Assembly: GCA_008638375.1 (NCBI GenBank)
Contig: CM018035.1
Span: 29,001,807 to 29,065,806, forward strand
DNA length: 64,000 nt
Direction of reading: 5' to 3'
Source: Nyssa sinensis
Taxonomy: Eukaryota > Streptophyta > Magnoliopsida > Cornales > Nyssaceae
This document shows positions 34,157-46,464 of this stretch, in pieces; position 1 is the stretch's first letter; each line of letters begins with the position of its first letter. Made by a program: the position numbers and the translations under genes. The notes beneath the pieces are model-generated. The model saw only the letters and a list, made by a program, of their open reading frames with translations, had not been told where the DNA came from and ran no database searches.

Positions 34157-36429
34157 TGTGACACCCTGACCCGATTAAATGATAATGAAGTCACTAATTA
34201 TTAATTAGTGACCTTAAAAAAATAATTAAGAAATTTAATCGAAAAACGAACCATAATTTCATAACAGGTTTCGAGACCTTAAAATAATGAAGTCGACTCC
34301 AAGAAAATAAATCCAAAAATAAGACTACTATTTCATGAAAATGCAAATAATAAATTCAAGTACATGCAAGAAGAGAATATTGACAAAAAGTTAAAATAAA
34401 TAAATAAAAGTGCCAAACAAGGCATTAGGGGGGGGGGAATAGCAAAAAGGGAAGCCAAGTGTGAGGTCAAGGGGTTTTGAACCCTTGACCCAAAATAAGC
34501 AAAGTTTTAAAGCCCAAAACGAATACCACTTGGGCTGCCCACTTTTTGTGTCTTATATTACAAATTATATGTATATATATATATATATATACACACACAC
34601 ATTAAAATAAAGCCACCTCCCAAATTGGCCAATGGCCATTCATGTAACTAAAAGAAGTATTTTTAAAATAAAATAATTATTTAAAATATATGATATATAA
34701 TAATGTGTTGCGTGTGCTGTGGGGACTCAGAAAGAAATCAGAAATCAGATTTGTGTAAGTGAGGTCTGATGTAGAGTGAGAAAGTGAGATAGAGAGAGAG
34801 AGAGAGGGAGGGGAAGAAGGAGAAAAAGAAAGAGAATAAGAGGAGTCTTCACTACATGCTGCATGCATGGATGGATGAGAGCTGAGGCTGCCCTAAGAAG
34901 GTCTAAGGCACCAAAAAACTGAACCCTCAAAGGTATAAAACACCTAAAAAACTCAAAATTTCTCTTTTGATTTTGCTCACGGGTTCAAGTTTTTTTTTTG
35001 CATCTACATTGCATGCATAGTATAATGAGGCTATGTACACATGAATTTCATGAGTAAAAGAGGTGAGATAACCTAAAAAAACCCTAAAACACTAAAAACT
35101 GTGAAGAAACACCATGGATAAGCCTCTCTTGTACCAAACCTGATTTGACCAAAAGGAAACATGGTTTCTTTACTTGGGGCCCAAAATAGAAGTTATGAGG
35201 ATTTCAAAAATTCAAAGCAGCGACCACAAAGACCTAGAATAACCATTAAAAACTTGAGTTTTAGGTTCGAGTTTTGAAACCCAACCTCACAATCTTACAC
35301 CAAAACTGAACTTTGAGAATGGGGATTTGAAGCCATTTGAACAAGGAACAAAACAAGCCAAGACTCACTTGAAATGGTCCAGAAACAAGCTCGAATCGAA
35401 CCTGTTACAAACCACGATGATAGTGTAGAAATCTAGTGTTTTGATCCATTTCGATCCATGAAATCAATGCCAAATCTTACCTTGAAGTCCCAGAAACATG
35501 TTGGAGTAAAAAAGAGAAAGATTGGGTGAATTAAAACTCACAAAATTGAAAAAAAAAAGGTTGAAATTAGGGTTACAGTGCGGGGGTGCTGGGAAAGAAG
35601 ATGAACAGTGGGTGGGTCGGTCTCGGGTCGGATCCGGGTTCGGGGAAGAAGACGAAATTGATACCAATGGATGCCCAAATAATTACGAACTTGTATGAGT
35701 GACTAAATATTAATTCGGGGTCAGAATATCAAGAAATATAAATGATCAAAATATCCCCTGAGTACGGGGAATACAAGTAAAGGCCAAAAATTAACTGTCA
35801 TAAGCATAATTATGAAAATTGAAGGGCTAAATAAGATTCTAAAACAGTCAACGTATAAAATGAGAAATGACTCATACGTCGCTATGATCAAAAGTAGATG
35901 CCAAATGAAGTCCAAAAGACTTAAAAATTTATATATAAGGTATGTGGAATATTCTAAAGACCACGATAGGGCCCGGGGCAAGAATGATAAATTACCATTT
36001 TGCCCCTATTATGCTCGAAGCCAAATAAAAAGTCGAGAGGGTCTAAATTGACTTTCTTCGACGTTCCGAACCCAACGATGAGGTCCATAATACCAAAATA
36101 AGTATGAAAAAATAAGTCAAGGGAAAAATGAAATTTATTTAATTACTACGAGTAGGCCAGTTAAAAAGGGAAAAGACCAATCCTAGGAAATTAGGATACG
36201 ACGGGTCAAAAATTAAATAAAAAGCATCAATAGGTGATAATTTAAAGTAAATGCAAAGTTGATGAGTTCTTTATAATTTTCTTAGTACCTACAAGGGAAA
36301 AGGAAAAGCCTACCAGTAGCGCTAACCCGGGGAACAAGGTGAGTAATCCTGTACTTTGAAGTGAAGGTTTTTCTGAAGTATTACAAGTTCAATTTCTAAA
36401 GTACCTTAAATTCAATTCCGCATTTATAT
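34157..36429 (+). mobile_element. LTR B fragment (5' part), cut by the A' gypsy element
   Basis: It starts TGTGACACCCTGACCC and is co-linear with the first two thirds of the 12446 LTR: AATTATTAATTAGT start zone, tRNA-like block (34465-34548), TA microsatellite (34568-34592), donor-like AAAGGTATAAA (34930), G-rich tract (35609-35645), fewer CCATTTTGCCCC modules (35740-36010) and the donor-like CAAGGTGAGTAATCC (36338). A segment around the middle modules is missing relative to 12446. It stops at 36429 where the minus-strand LTR A' begins; TATAT (36425-36429) would be that element's target site. Confidence 0.85.
34465..34548 (-). other. tRNA-like block in LTR B, second copy
   Basis: The minus strand has CAGCCCAAGTGG (34526-34537) as an A-box relative and GGTTCAAAACC (34473-34483) as an exact B box, 42 bp apart, with the same GGTCAAGGG/CCCTTGACC stem as at 12863-12951. 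Confidence 0.5.
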
Positions 36430-36523
36430 TGTCACGCCCCGAATTTTCAAAACCCAGGGGGTGAATGGAAATGAATTAAAAGAATTTATAAAAGATAATT
36501 AAATAGATTTTCCCCAAACTTAA

Positions 36524-36535
36524 GCTCTGATGCCA
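36524..36535 (-). promoter_or_regulatory. Primer-site copy trapped inside LTR A'
   Basis: The minus strand reads TGGCATCAGAGC, one substitution from the initiator Met-tRNA complement, directly after an LTR-like end (GTGACAACG) at 36539. It lies inside the 3' LTR, where no working primer site is expected. Confidence 0.85.
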
Positions 36536-36892
36536 CGTTGTCACGCCCTAAATTTCCACAAACTCGGGGAGTGAGTGAAATGAAATAAGAAAAGTAAATG
36601 AAAGGTCATAAGGTGGATTTAATTGATCATTCATTCATTCCCCCATGTTTCCCCAAAATTAGAAATGAAGACTTGTTATTTGACTTAACCAAATTGGTCC
36701 CCTAATGTCACTCAAATGTCCCTCCCAATCAATAGTCAAAATAATCTACGTCAAGTTCAAAAATGGCTTCCAAAACAGCCCCAAAACATTTCTAAAAATG
36801 TCTTCGAATAATGGCTCAAATGGGCCCCAAAATGCTCTAAGACATGGGCTAAGAATAGATCAAAGGGTTTACCAAAATTGGTCTAAGGAAGT

Positions 36893-37030
36893 GGCCAAAC
36901 ATGGCCCATGGGAGTGGCTAAACATGGCCCAAGAATTTAACAAACATGGCCCAATGGGGTGCCCAAACATGGCCCAAGAAGGTGCCCAAACATGACTAAA
37001 AAAGGTGGCCAAGCACGGCTCAAGAAGAGT
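36893..37030 (-). repeat. 23-25 bp minisatellite in LTR A'
   Basis: About six units with CCAAACATGGCCCAAGAAG and variants lie in tandem. The matching LTR carries about seven units at 46465-46628 in the opposite orientation. Confidence 0.85.
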
Positions 37031-39539
37031 GGTCAAGGACAGGTGTCATGGAGGTGCAGCAGGTTGGCGTGCATGGGGCAGTAGTAGGCGCGCACGGGCT
37101 GGTCAGGGGTTGGGCTGTCCGGGTCTGTTTTTTGCATTTTCTCTGTAGCTGGCTGCGGCTGATTTTTCCATTTTTTTCTGCAGAAACACTGTAGCAACTG
37201 CAGCTGAATTTCTCTATTTCCTTAATTTTTTCCCAAGTTTTGAAGGCTACTTTTTTCCCATTTTTGCCCACTTCTTCAAGGTTTCTATCCTCTCCTTTTT
37301 GACACCTCTCCCTCCTATTTAAAGGGTGTTTTACACACCTAACAAATCCTTTAATTTTCCAAAATTTCAACATAGCTCCCTTTGTTTTCTAAGTCTTTTT
37401 CCCACCTAATATTTTGCAACCGTTCATATATATAAACGCATCACAATCCATCCTCACTTAACGGCCACAAATCATGGAAATTAAACATACATTCATTTCT
37501 TTCAACATATATATATATATATATGCAAGGCACATTAAACAAACATATCCTACATGTCATTTAGGCTTAAACCCTTACATTACAAATTGGCCCAAGGCCT
37601 ATAGTTCACCATTCTTCCAATTTAAAACACAAGTCTTTTGGGCTTATGCCCATGCATACAAAATATGTCCCAAGGGCCAAATATCCTTTCAAGTTCTTTC
37701 CCCATCCTTCCTTCAAGACTTCATCAAGTCTCAAGTACTAGGAACCTCATTTGTAATATGATATCCCATGAGGGGTCAGCACAACCGCTGATATGACATA
37801 ATGTTAATGCAAGGAACAAAGTTAAGGCGTGGCATGTGCAAGTGTACATTTATAATCTACATGCCTTCCAATTCATTAATACAATGCAATGAAAATATGC
37901 GAGACACACCCATGTAAACTCTATGCCACCATGTTTCGGTTTACGGATCGCTCTTGTTGGATCAGCGAGTACCAACACCTATTCACGGATCGCCCCCGTT
38001 GGGTAAGTAGGCACTAATGCAAGGCCAATTTTGGATTTTTCACTACAGGATCTACACCCTCATAATGCATAGCATCAAGTGCTCAACCCACACTATGGTT
38101 TCAAGGAATCACCATATACCAATATGCCTTGATTTTTCTATGCAATGTTAATGAAGCATTTTATCAAGTACTTGGCATACACCTCAAATCATGCATCATT
38201 CATAAAGTAAACTCCAACTTTCAAACCACACAACATCTTTCACATGAACATATACTATACACACTCAATTTAAACACATGTTCATGTCACATGTTCACTA
38301 CATTACCAATTCTCAAAGAACACATAATTACACAAAGCATCAATGCATTAAACAACCATATCTTCCAAAACAAAAGGTCTATTCACATGAACATAAACCA
38401 CAATGTAATGAATCAAACATATATTCAACTTACATGTTCATCATTTTGACAAATTTTCAAAGATTACAAAATACATAAAGTACCAACACATTGAATAAAT
38501 CATAACTTTCCAACTACAAGATTTTGTCTCCATGAACATAAGCTAGAATACAATGAATTTTACATATAGTCATGGTTCATGTTTATCACTTTACCAAATT
38601 TCCAAAGAATACAAAGAACACACAAGTACATAAATAACCAACTCTAGGTTTTCAAAGCAACTACATCCTAAGTGACTTTCTAATGGTAAATAAACATATA
38701 AATTATTCAATCAACATATAAAACACTCCTAAACTTAACCCTATTCCTTACTTAGCAAAATATCATACCTAAAAGGGTTTTTCTCAACCCTAGAGAGTTT
38801 TGTTCGCTGTGCAGCAGAACCAATTGGTAGGAGCGTAGCCCTTGATGTGGGGAACAACTTCCTATAAGGAAGCCTTGTGAGATTCCAAGGCTAGAGATGT
38901 GTTTTGGAGGCTTGAAAGTTAAAAACCCTAGGTTTATTTCACCTTTTCCTCCATGCATGAGCTGTTGTGCTTTCTTCAGACCATTTCTATCTTTTTTTTA
39001 CACTAAGGGGCTCTATTTATAGTAAAGGGGCTAAAGGGTAAAAAGATCATTTTGCCCTTAATGAGTTCTAGACCCTGTTACACTACAACCCGTCCCGAAA
39101 CGCCTTAATTCGATATTTTGTTTTAGCCAAAGTTCTTAAAATTATTTTAAATGAAAATTTTCAAAAAGAATTATTTTCGCCTGCGGGCGGGTTTGGCCGG
39201 TTCCACCCGGGCCACCCGGGATGCCCTTTTGGTCTAATTTTTGAAACTATCTCCGATTAGGCTCAAAGTTTCACAAGAGGTGTATTTTATCATTCTAAGT
39301 ATGTTTCTCTTCTATGGAATACTCAAATTATGCTCCTACAAATGACTTATGATTGAATGATGCATGTATAACATCCTACTAGCAAACAGTGCATGAATAG
39401 TGCCCTACTAGCAAAAATGAAAAATTTATCCTCAATTTTCAGTTCCCTACATCCTTCATTCTTAAAGAAATCTCATCCTAAAATTTAAAAATGTACCTTT
39501 TTGACAAAATTTAGAAAGATCAATACAAAATGAGTTGTA

Positions 39540-39720
39540 ACATAGAGACGTGCAGTCTTACCTATGGATCCTTCACCTCTCCCTTCGCTAGGCGATGTGG
39601 AATACATTACCCTCTCCCCCCAAAGGAACCTCATCCAGTTGGGCGGGCGTGCACCGGCATGTAGACATCTCCACACTCCTTGCTAGGGTCTGGTTCTGAT
39701 CCCATTTGTAACGGCCTACT
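39540..39720 (-). repeat. Possible TRIM-like fragment with primer-site motif
   Basis: The minus strand reads GGCCGTTACAAATGGGATC and then AGAACC (39692-39714), close to the GTTACAAATGGTATCAGAGCC junction of short terminal-repeat elements known from plants. Downstream are ATTCCACATCG and AGGGAGAGGTGAAGGATCC words, similar in style to that class. There is no second terminal repeat, so it is a fragment at best. Confidence 0.35.
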
Positions 39721-39821
39721 TCACATGGCACAACACATAATGAAATCCTCAAACATGTTGACTTATTAATGCCAATTTTCCAAATCCATCCAAGCATCAT
39801 GATCCACCTCAATAATGCAAC

Positions 39822-39826
<5 letters not shown>

Positions 39827-39871
<45 letters not shown>
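39827..39871. repeat. (TAA)n microsatellite
   Basis: About 15 perfect AAT repeats lie in the non-coding 3' part of the A' element. Confidence 0.97.
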
Positions 39872-39875
<4 letters not shown>

Positions 39876-40617
39876 TCTAAATGCTCACAAGGATACCTCA
39901 AAGTCTCTCACACATGTGATGACCATCTAACTAACCTCAAATCAAGCTATGCAATTATCTAGTAATTCATCACAATGTCATCAATATATCACCTGCACTT
40001 CAATGTAATTCAATAATCCAATATTCTCCAAGTACTATAATCATCCACAAGACATCAAAAACATAATCTTAAAGTAAAGTCATCATCATCCACCTTAGTC
40101 TATATATAACCGAGACTAAATGTCATGCATTAATAAAGATTAGCCTATTTATTTCAAGCATACATATATTAATTGGATATTCGAATATAGGACAATATAG
40201 TTTATGTATTCTGAATGTGAAACCTAAGGAAATATATCAAGGTTTAAAAGCTCAAAATATTAGAGAAGGTAAAAAAAAATAAAAAATTCCAATTTCATCT
40301 AAGGTTATTCTAATTCATTACCCTTCTAGTCAATCTATTAAGTAAGGTCTTAAAACAAATGAGATTCTTAGTGAAACTCTTTACCAATTTAACTATGAAT
40401 ATATAAATCTATACACACACCTATCAAAACACACATACATACAACACAGTTAACCATACTCTCATACATGCATTAATATCAATCTAGTCTGTATAGATAT
40501 CATAGTCTTAATACTGTAACCTAAGAATATTGGGTACTAATCTAGCATAGATATATACAATCAACAAGCAACATTCAACAGCTAACACATAGCCTACCAC
40601 ATAAACACTTAAGCATA

Positions 40618-40758
40618 GGATCCATCCTAAGAATATACCTATACATAACTAAGCATACAACTTATCATATAGGTAACTAGGCACGCAATTGATCCTATGG
40701 ATATCTAGGCTTATAGCCTATCTTATAGATAACTAAGCATATAGCCTATCTCATAAAT
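40618..40758. repeat. 28-bp tandem repeat, about five units
   Basis: Units at 40647, 40675, 40703 and 40731 are each exactly 28 bp and share AACTA(A/G)GCAT...CTTAT or CCTAT...ATAGAT; a more diverged unit precedes them. All lie between the RT fragment and the 3' LTR. Confidence 0.8.
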
Positions 40759-40891
40759 CACTAGGTCTACTACATAGATATAAGCATCTAGCCACAGTTG
40801 ATCAATAATCAAGCATACCACATACCCCAGCAAATCAAGAAAATAAGCACATTGTACAATTACACATACTAAGTAACACGCACACACATAA

Positions 40892-41340
40892 TCATATAAT
40901 CCAAAGCAACCTAATTAACTTAAGGTCTAACTTCTCCCAACCCATGACAGAGTCAATCCTAGAAGGATCCACAGACACCTCACTACCTGATACAACATGG
41001 CCTAGAAACTGTACCTCCTGAAGCCAAAACTCACACTTCAAAAACTTAGCAAACAAATGACGCTCCCTAAAAAATCTGTAATATAGTCCGTAAGTGGAAA
41101 GTATGCTCATCCTCAGAAGGTGAATAAATCAAAATGTCATCAACAAAGACCACAACAAACTGATCTAAATAAGGACTAAAGATGCGATGCATCAAGTCCA
41201 TAAATGTCGTCGCAGCATTCGTAACACCAAATGGCATAACTACAAACTCATAATGGCCATAACGAGTGTGGAAAGTTGTCTTCGCCACATCCTCCTCCCT
41301 TACTCTCAATTGTTGATACCCTAGATCGAAGATTGATCTT
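40892..41340 (-). pseudogene. pol: RT fragment of the A' gypsy element, C-terminal piece
   Basis: From 41340 the minus strand reads a decayed KIDL...[24 protein letters not shown], then [20 protein letters not shown], the active-site block [17 protein letters not shown], and [25 protein letters not shown], ending near VSVDPSRIDSVMGWEK (about 40925). These match residues of the RT at 56270-56640 of the full-length element. The two Asp of FVDD are kept. There is a frame break near 41090. The N-terminal part of RT lies at 48490-48643 on the other strand; only about 43 bp between them is missing, and both ends lie at the inversion breakpoints. Confidence 0.9.
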
Positions 41341-42675
41341 TAATAACTTAAAGCCTAGACCGGTCTGAGAGTTGACTAAACCAGTCGGTTCAATTCCCTT
41401 TAGAGAACAGGAATACAATATCCTTGCTATTCCAAATTGGCCCCCTTATCCGTGTTTCAGTTGTCCCTGAATCCGATTTCAATTTAATATCGTTGTAACC
41501 AAACTGGCCAACTTCACTTTTAATTTAAAACCCCCAAACCCAAAATGGTGCCGTCTTACTTAAACTGTTTATGAGATGGGTCGGGTCCTAACCCGAACCC
41601 GAAACTGACCCGAACCGTGTCTGGTACTATTCATCGTCTTCCCCATGACGATTAACAGTAACCCTAATTTCCAGTTTCAATTTTTGCCATCTTCGTGGGT
41701 TTTCTAGCAGGTATTCTCTCTGCTTTTGGATCCAAGTCACTTCTGGGAGTCAGGCCAACATTTTGGCATTCGTTTTGAGTCTCGAATCTAAGGATGGAGT
41801 GCTATTCGATTCCATTATCGTGGGACCTACAACTCAATCGTATTCCTTCATTTCTCAACCAAATCTCGTGATATTTGGTTCCTTGTGATCCATGCATCAG
41901 GGGGTTCAAGTCCTCATTACCAAAATCAAGTTTAGAACAAGATTTGTGGGGTTGGATTTCATGGCCGAAACCTGCAACTCAGGTTTTAAGGCTCGTTTTT
42001 GAGCCATTTTGTCTGGTTATTGTTGCAGTGAAATCCTTATGGCATCTAGTTGAAGTCCCTACCTTTCAATCAGAGTTTAGCCATAGTCGATTCAGACCTA
42101 GTTCAAGCAAGGTCCTCTAATGGCGGCTGCTTACGGTTTTTGGTTCTTCAAGCCTATCTAACCCTCTCAGTTCACTCATAATAACCCCTTATTGCTAGAA
42201 TATGTCATGCATGCAGTTGCTAGGGTCCCAAAATATCAAAAACAGTAGCAAGAATCTAAACAGAAAAATGAAAGGTTTGAGGTTTATACCTTTGGATAGT
42301 GAGCTTCCCTACTTTGGTGGTTCAACCTTGACCTCTTTGAGCTTTTCCAAATACAGCCATCTCCCTGCTTCACTCTCTTAGTTGGGAGTTTGCATTCACA
42401 CACACACAATCCACACACAAGCAAGGCCTTTCACACTCACATGGCCATGGCTCTCACTTTCTCTCTCACAACATCAGACATACAGTCATGCCCACAGAAG
42501 TCTGAGTCTGATTTCTGAATCCTCTTGCCCCACGCAACATACAAAATATATGTATATATATATATATATTTATTTTATATTTTTAATTGTTGCATGTATT
42601 CCCATTGGTAGGGGTGGTGGCCTAATAAGGGGCTGCCACCTCAATTAGAATTCCAACCTCTTATGATATATATAC

Positions 42676-42706
<31 letters not shown>

Positions 42707-44845
42707 TAGACATATTTTTATATTTTATGTGGTTGCATGAAATCTCATTGGCCCATTTGGGAGGTGGAGTGGGCCTATTTTGGGTTCATATACAATTAGG
42801 TTGTATATTTTAATTTCAAATGCTCAGAACTGTTGGGGGTCAAAACATAATTTAGCAAACTTCCATTTTTTCTTTATTTAATTTAATTAATAAACCAAAG
42901 GGTTCTTACTTGGTAGCCCTAGACCGGTCCTCAAACACAGTGAACCAGCCGGTTCACTAAACAAGATAGAACCGGAATAAGATAACCCTGTTATTCTAAT
43001 TTGGCCCCTTATCCATGGTTTGGTCAGACCTGAACCCCAATTTCAATTTCCTGTCGCCGTAACCAAACAGGTCTATTTTAAGTTTTAAATTAAAACATTT
43101 TACTCAAAACAGTGCTGTCCTACTTAACCGTTTATGAGACGCTTCGGGTTTCGACCCTAACCCAGATCCGACCCGAAGTCCGACCCTGTATTGTTCATCT
43201 TCCCCATCGTTTAGGGTTACTGTAGCCCTAGTTGCAGAAAATTTTCTTCTTTATTTTCGTAGGTTTTTGGCCACGGTTTCCCACTGCTATTCATCCCAAA
43301 TCATTTCTGGGGGTTAGGCTAACATCTTGGCATTAGTTTTGTGCCTCGAATTAAGCTCAAACATTCAGTCCAATGGTGGATAACCGAACCTGTAACTGGC
43401 TAGTAAATCTTCAATTCATCACCAAAACTTGCGTTGTTTGGCTCAAGCTGATCCTTATGACATGGAGATTCAATCCCCATTCCAAAAATGTGGTTTAGGA
43501 GTCTAAAACAAGGGCTGGGTTTCATGGCCGAAACCTGCAACTCAGGTTTTTGGGCTCTCCTTAGTGTTTCTAGGTCGCAGATTGGGCTTTTCAAACCCTC
43601 ATGAGGTCTAGATCAGGTCTTAACCAACCAAACTTGGTTTGGTCTTGGTTATTTTAAACCTGCTTTAATAGAGGTCATCAATGGCGGTTGTACACAGTTT
43701 GGTGTGTTACGAGCCCTATTGGCCTTCCAAATCAGTTCCTGATATTTACTAGTGTTAAAGTAATTCCATGAATGCAGTTGCTAGGGTTCAAAACATCAAA
43801 AACAATAGCCAAATTTAAACAAAAAAATTAACCAGTTTGGGGCTTATACCTTGCATAGTGAACTCCCTTTTCCTTGGCTCACCACTGAGCTTCTTTTTTG
43901 ACCCAGCCATGCAGGTAGTCCAACCCCTCCCTTCTTCACTCTCCTAGTTGGGAGTTTGCATGCGCACACCATGGACATACACACTTTATTTCTCTCTCAC
44001 ACATGCAAGGCCTCACACACTTCACATGGCCTTAACTCTCACTCAGAACTGTTTGGTCTCTCCCTTTCTCGGTGGAGGATGTAGCATACATATTTGGAGA
44101 GTCCCAAGGTGTATAGTTCATATATAATATTGCATACCTATACATATACATCTATATATATGCACATCAGAGATTCAGGTGTAATCACACAGCTAATGTA
44201 GGGGCTGAGGTGTGCTGACATAGGCTAGGGCAGAGGGTGATGTGAGCCAATGATGAAGGGTTTGCATGTATGGCCATTGGCCAATTTGGGAGTCAAACTT
44301 TGGTAATTTAGTGTTATATACAATTTTGTTGTATATATAGGCACAAAGATGTTGGCAGCCAACTTGGTAACTTTTTGGGTGCCATGTGCTTGCTCATTTA
44401 GGTCAAGGGTTCAAGTCCCCTTGGCCTCACTTTTGCCCATTTTTCCACATTTTGGGCTTATGCCCTGTTTGGCTGCGCAAAATTCTGTTTTAGCTATTTC
44501 CTCCGTAATTTCTTTTCTGTTGCTCCTTTTTTGAAACGGTTTCTTCCGAGGGTTTCATATTTCAATTAGCTTTAATGTCAAGGGCCCCGTGTCATTTATT
44601 ATTTATTTGGGATTTTCGTAATTATCTAATTCGAGTTTCCGTCAATGTTAAAGCGACATCATTTCGCCTAATTAATTAGTAATTAGGTTCGAGTGTTACA
44701 CCCTCATCTCTGACATGTCTAATTATTTTGTTGGCCTTATCGTGACCATCAAGAGATAATGATTAATTTCCTTAATCATTCTTTATGTCGGTTCTAATTA
44801 ATAATTAGCAAATTAATTATTAATTAGTCAGGTCGGGATGTTACA
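41341..44845 (-). mobile_element. LTR B, 5' part, inverted, with an internal 1.56-kb tandem duplication
   Basis: The right end (GGTCGGGATGTTACA, 44845) is the complement of a TGTAACATCCCGACC start, and the first 300 bp match LTR 12446 and 34157 in reverse. The tRNA-like block is at 44341-44426. Two copies of the leader zone follow: about 42904-44336 and 41341-42807, offset by about 1562 bp. Each has TA tracts, TATACC donor-like sites (42286, 43846), ACCGGTTC words and a GGGTCGGGTC tract. It stops at 41341 against the RT fragment. Its missing 3' part is the plus-strand piece at 48644-49247. Confidence 0.85.
44341..44426 (+). other. tRNA-like block in LTR B, third copy
   Basis: The plus strand has GGCAGCCAACTTGGTA (44354-44369) as an A-box relative and GGTTCAAGTCC (44408-44418) as an exact B box, about 40 bp apart, followed by CCTTGGCC closing the arm. 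Antisense to its LTR like the other two copies. Confidence 0.5.
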
Positions 44846-46464
44846 TTATGTACTTGTGTGTTCTTTGAGAATTTGGTAAAGTGATAAACATAAACTATGA
44901 CTATATGTAAAATTCATTGTATTCTAGCTTATGTTCATGTAGACAAAATCCTGTAGTGTGAAAGTTATGATTTATTCAATGTGTTGGTACCTTATGTATT
45001 TTGTAATCTTTGAAAATTTTTCAAAATGATGAACATGTAATTTGAATATATATTTGATTCATTACATTGTGGTTTATGTTCATGTGAATAGACCTTGTGT
45101 TTTGGAAGATGTGGTTGTTTAATACATTAATGCTTTGTGTAATTATGTGTTCTTTGAGAATTGGTAATGTAGTGAACATGTGTTTAAATTCATTGTGTAT
45201 AGTTTATGTTCATGTGGAAGATGTTGTGTGGTTTGAAAGTTGGAGTTGACTTTATGAATGATGCATGATTTAAGGTGTATGCCAATTATTTGAAAAAATG
45301 CTTCATTAACATTGCATAGACAAATCAAGGCATATTGGCATATGGTGATTCCTTGAAAACACAGTGTGGGTTGAGCACTTGGTGCTATGCATTATGAGGG
45401 TGTAGATCCTGTGGTGAAAAACCCAAAACTAGCCATTGCATTTGTGCCTGCTTACCCAACGAGAGCGATTTGTGAACAAGTTTTGGTACTCACTGATCCA
45501 ACGGGAGCGATTCGTAAACAGAGACATGGTGGCATAGAGTTTGCATGGGTGTGTCATGCATATTTCCATTGCATTTTATTAATGAATTGGAAGGCATGTA
45601 GATTATAAATGTACACTTGCACATGCCACGCCTTAACTTTGTTCCTTGCATTAGCATTATGTCATACCAGCGGTTGTGCTGACCCCTCATGAGATATCAT
45701 ATTACAGATGAGGCTCCCGGTACTTGAGACTTGATGAAGTCTTGAAGGAAGGAGGGGGAAAGAACTTGGAAGGATATTTGGCCCTTGGGGCATATTTTGT
45801 ATGTATTGGCATAAGCCCAAAAGACTTGTGTTTTAATTTGGAAGAATGGTGAACTATAGGCCTTGGGCCAATTTGTAATGTATGGGTTTAAGCCTAAATG
45901 ACATGTAGGAAATGTTTGTTTAATGTGCCTTGCATATATATATGTTGAAAGAAATAAATGTATGTTTAATTTCCATGAATTGTGTCCATCGAGTGAGGAT
46001 GGATTGTGATGTGTTTATATATTTGAACGGTTGTAAAATATTAGGTGGGAAAAAGACTTAGAAAACAAAGGGGGCTATGTTGAAATTTTAGAAAATTAAA
46101 GGATTTGTTAGGTGTGTAAAACACCCTTTAAATAGGTGGGAGAGGTGTCAAAAAGGGGAGGTTAGAAACCTTGAAGAAGTGGGCTAAAAATGGGAAAAAA
46201 ATCGCCTTCAAAACTTGGGAAATTTTTTTTAAGGAAATAGAGAAATTCAGCTGCAATTGCTACAGTGTTTCTGCAAAAAAAAATAGAAAAATCAGCCGTA
46301 GCTAGTTACAGTGAAAATGTAGAAAATAGCCCAGGACAGCCTAGCTCCTAACCAGCCCTTGCTGCGCGCCCAGCTCCATGCGTGCTCGCACGTGCCCCAT
46401 GCGTGGCAGCTCGCTGCCCTATGCGCGCCAGCTTGCTGTACCTCCATGACACCTGTCCTTGACC

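Larger units (their letters stand above)
36430..39451 (-). mobile_element. 3' LTR of the A' gypsy element, with an internal U5/primer-site copy
   Basis: Plus-strand ends are TGTCACGCCCCG (36430) and TTCCCTACA (39451), followed by a polypurine tract and the AAATTTTAGGATGAGA word. A second LTR-type end TGTCACGCCC lies at 36539, preceded by TGGCATCAGAGC on the minus strand (36524-36535), so the last 109 bp look like a duplicated U5 plus primer site. The same arrangement occurs at the 5' LTR (46977-47101). A minisatellite of AAACATGGCCCAAGAA units lies at 36893-37030. It pairs with 44846-47086, now inverted. Confidence 0.85.
39452..40891 (-). mobile_element. Internal 3' region of the A' gypsy element (non-coding, deleted)
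   Basis: It begins with a polypurine tract (minus strand GAATGAAGGA, next to 39451). Integrase and RNase H, which should lie here, are absent. Inside are a possible TRIM-like fragment (39540-39720), a (TAA)n tract (39827-39871) and a 28-bp tandem repeat (about 40618-40758). The rest (39872-40610 and 40760-40891) is AT-rich and I see nothing coding in it. Confidence 0.6.

Noticed and set aside
36893..37030. CRISPR-like array of regular repeats
   Set aside because: The units are head-to-tail without unique spacers and occur in both LTRs of a retrotransposon; a minisatellite explains them.
44686..44700. TCGAGTGTTACA as another LTR terminus inside LTR B
   Set aside because: The sequence on both sides is co-linear with the start zone of LTRs 12446 and 34157, so it is internal; the true end is at 44845.
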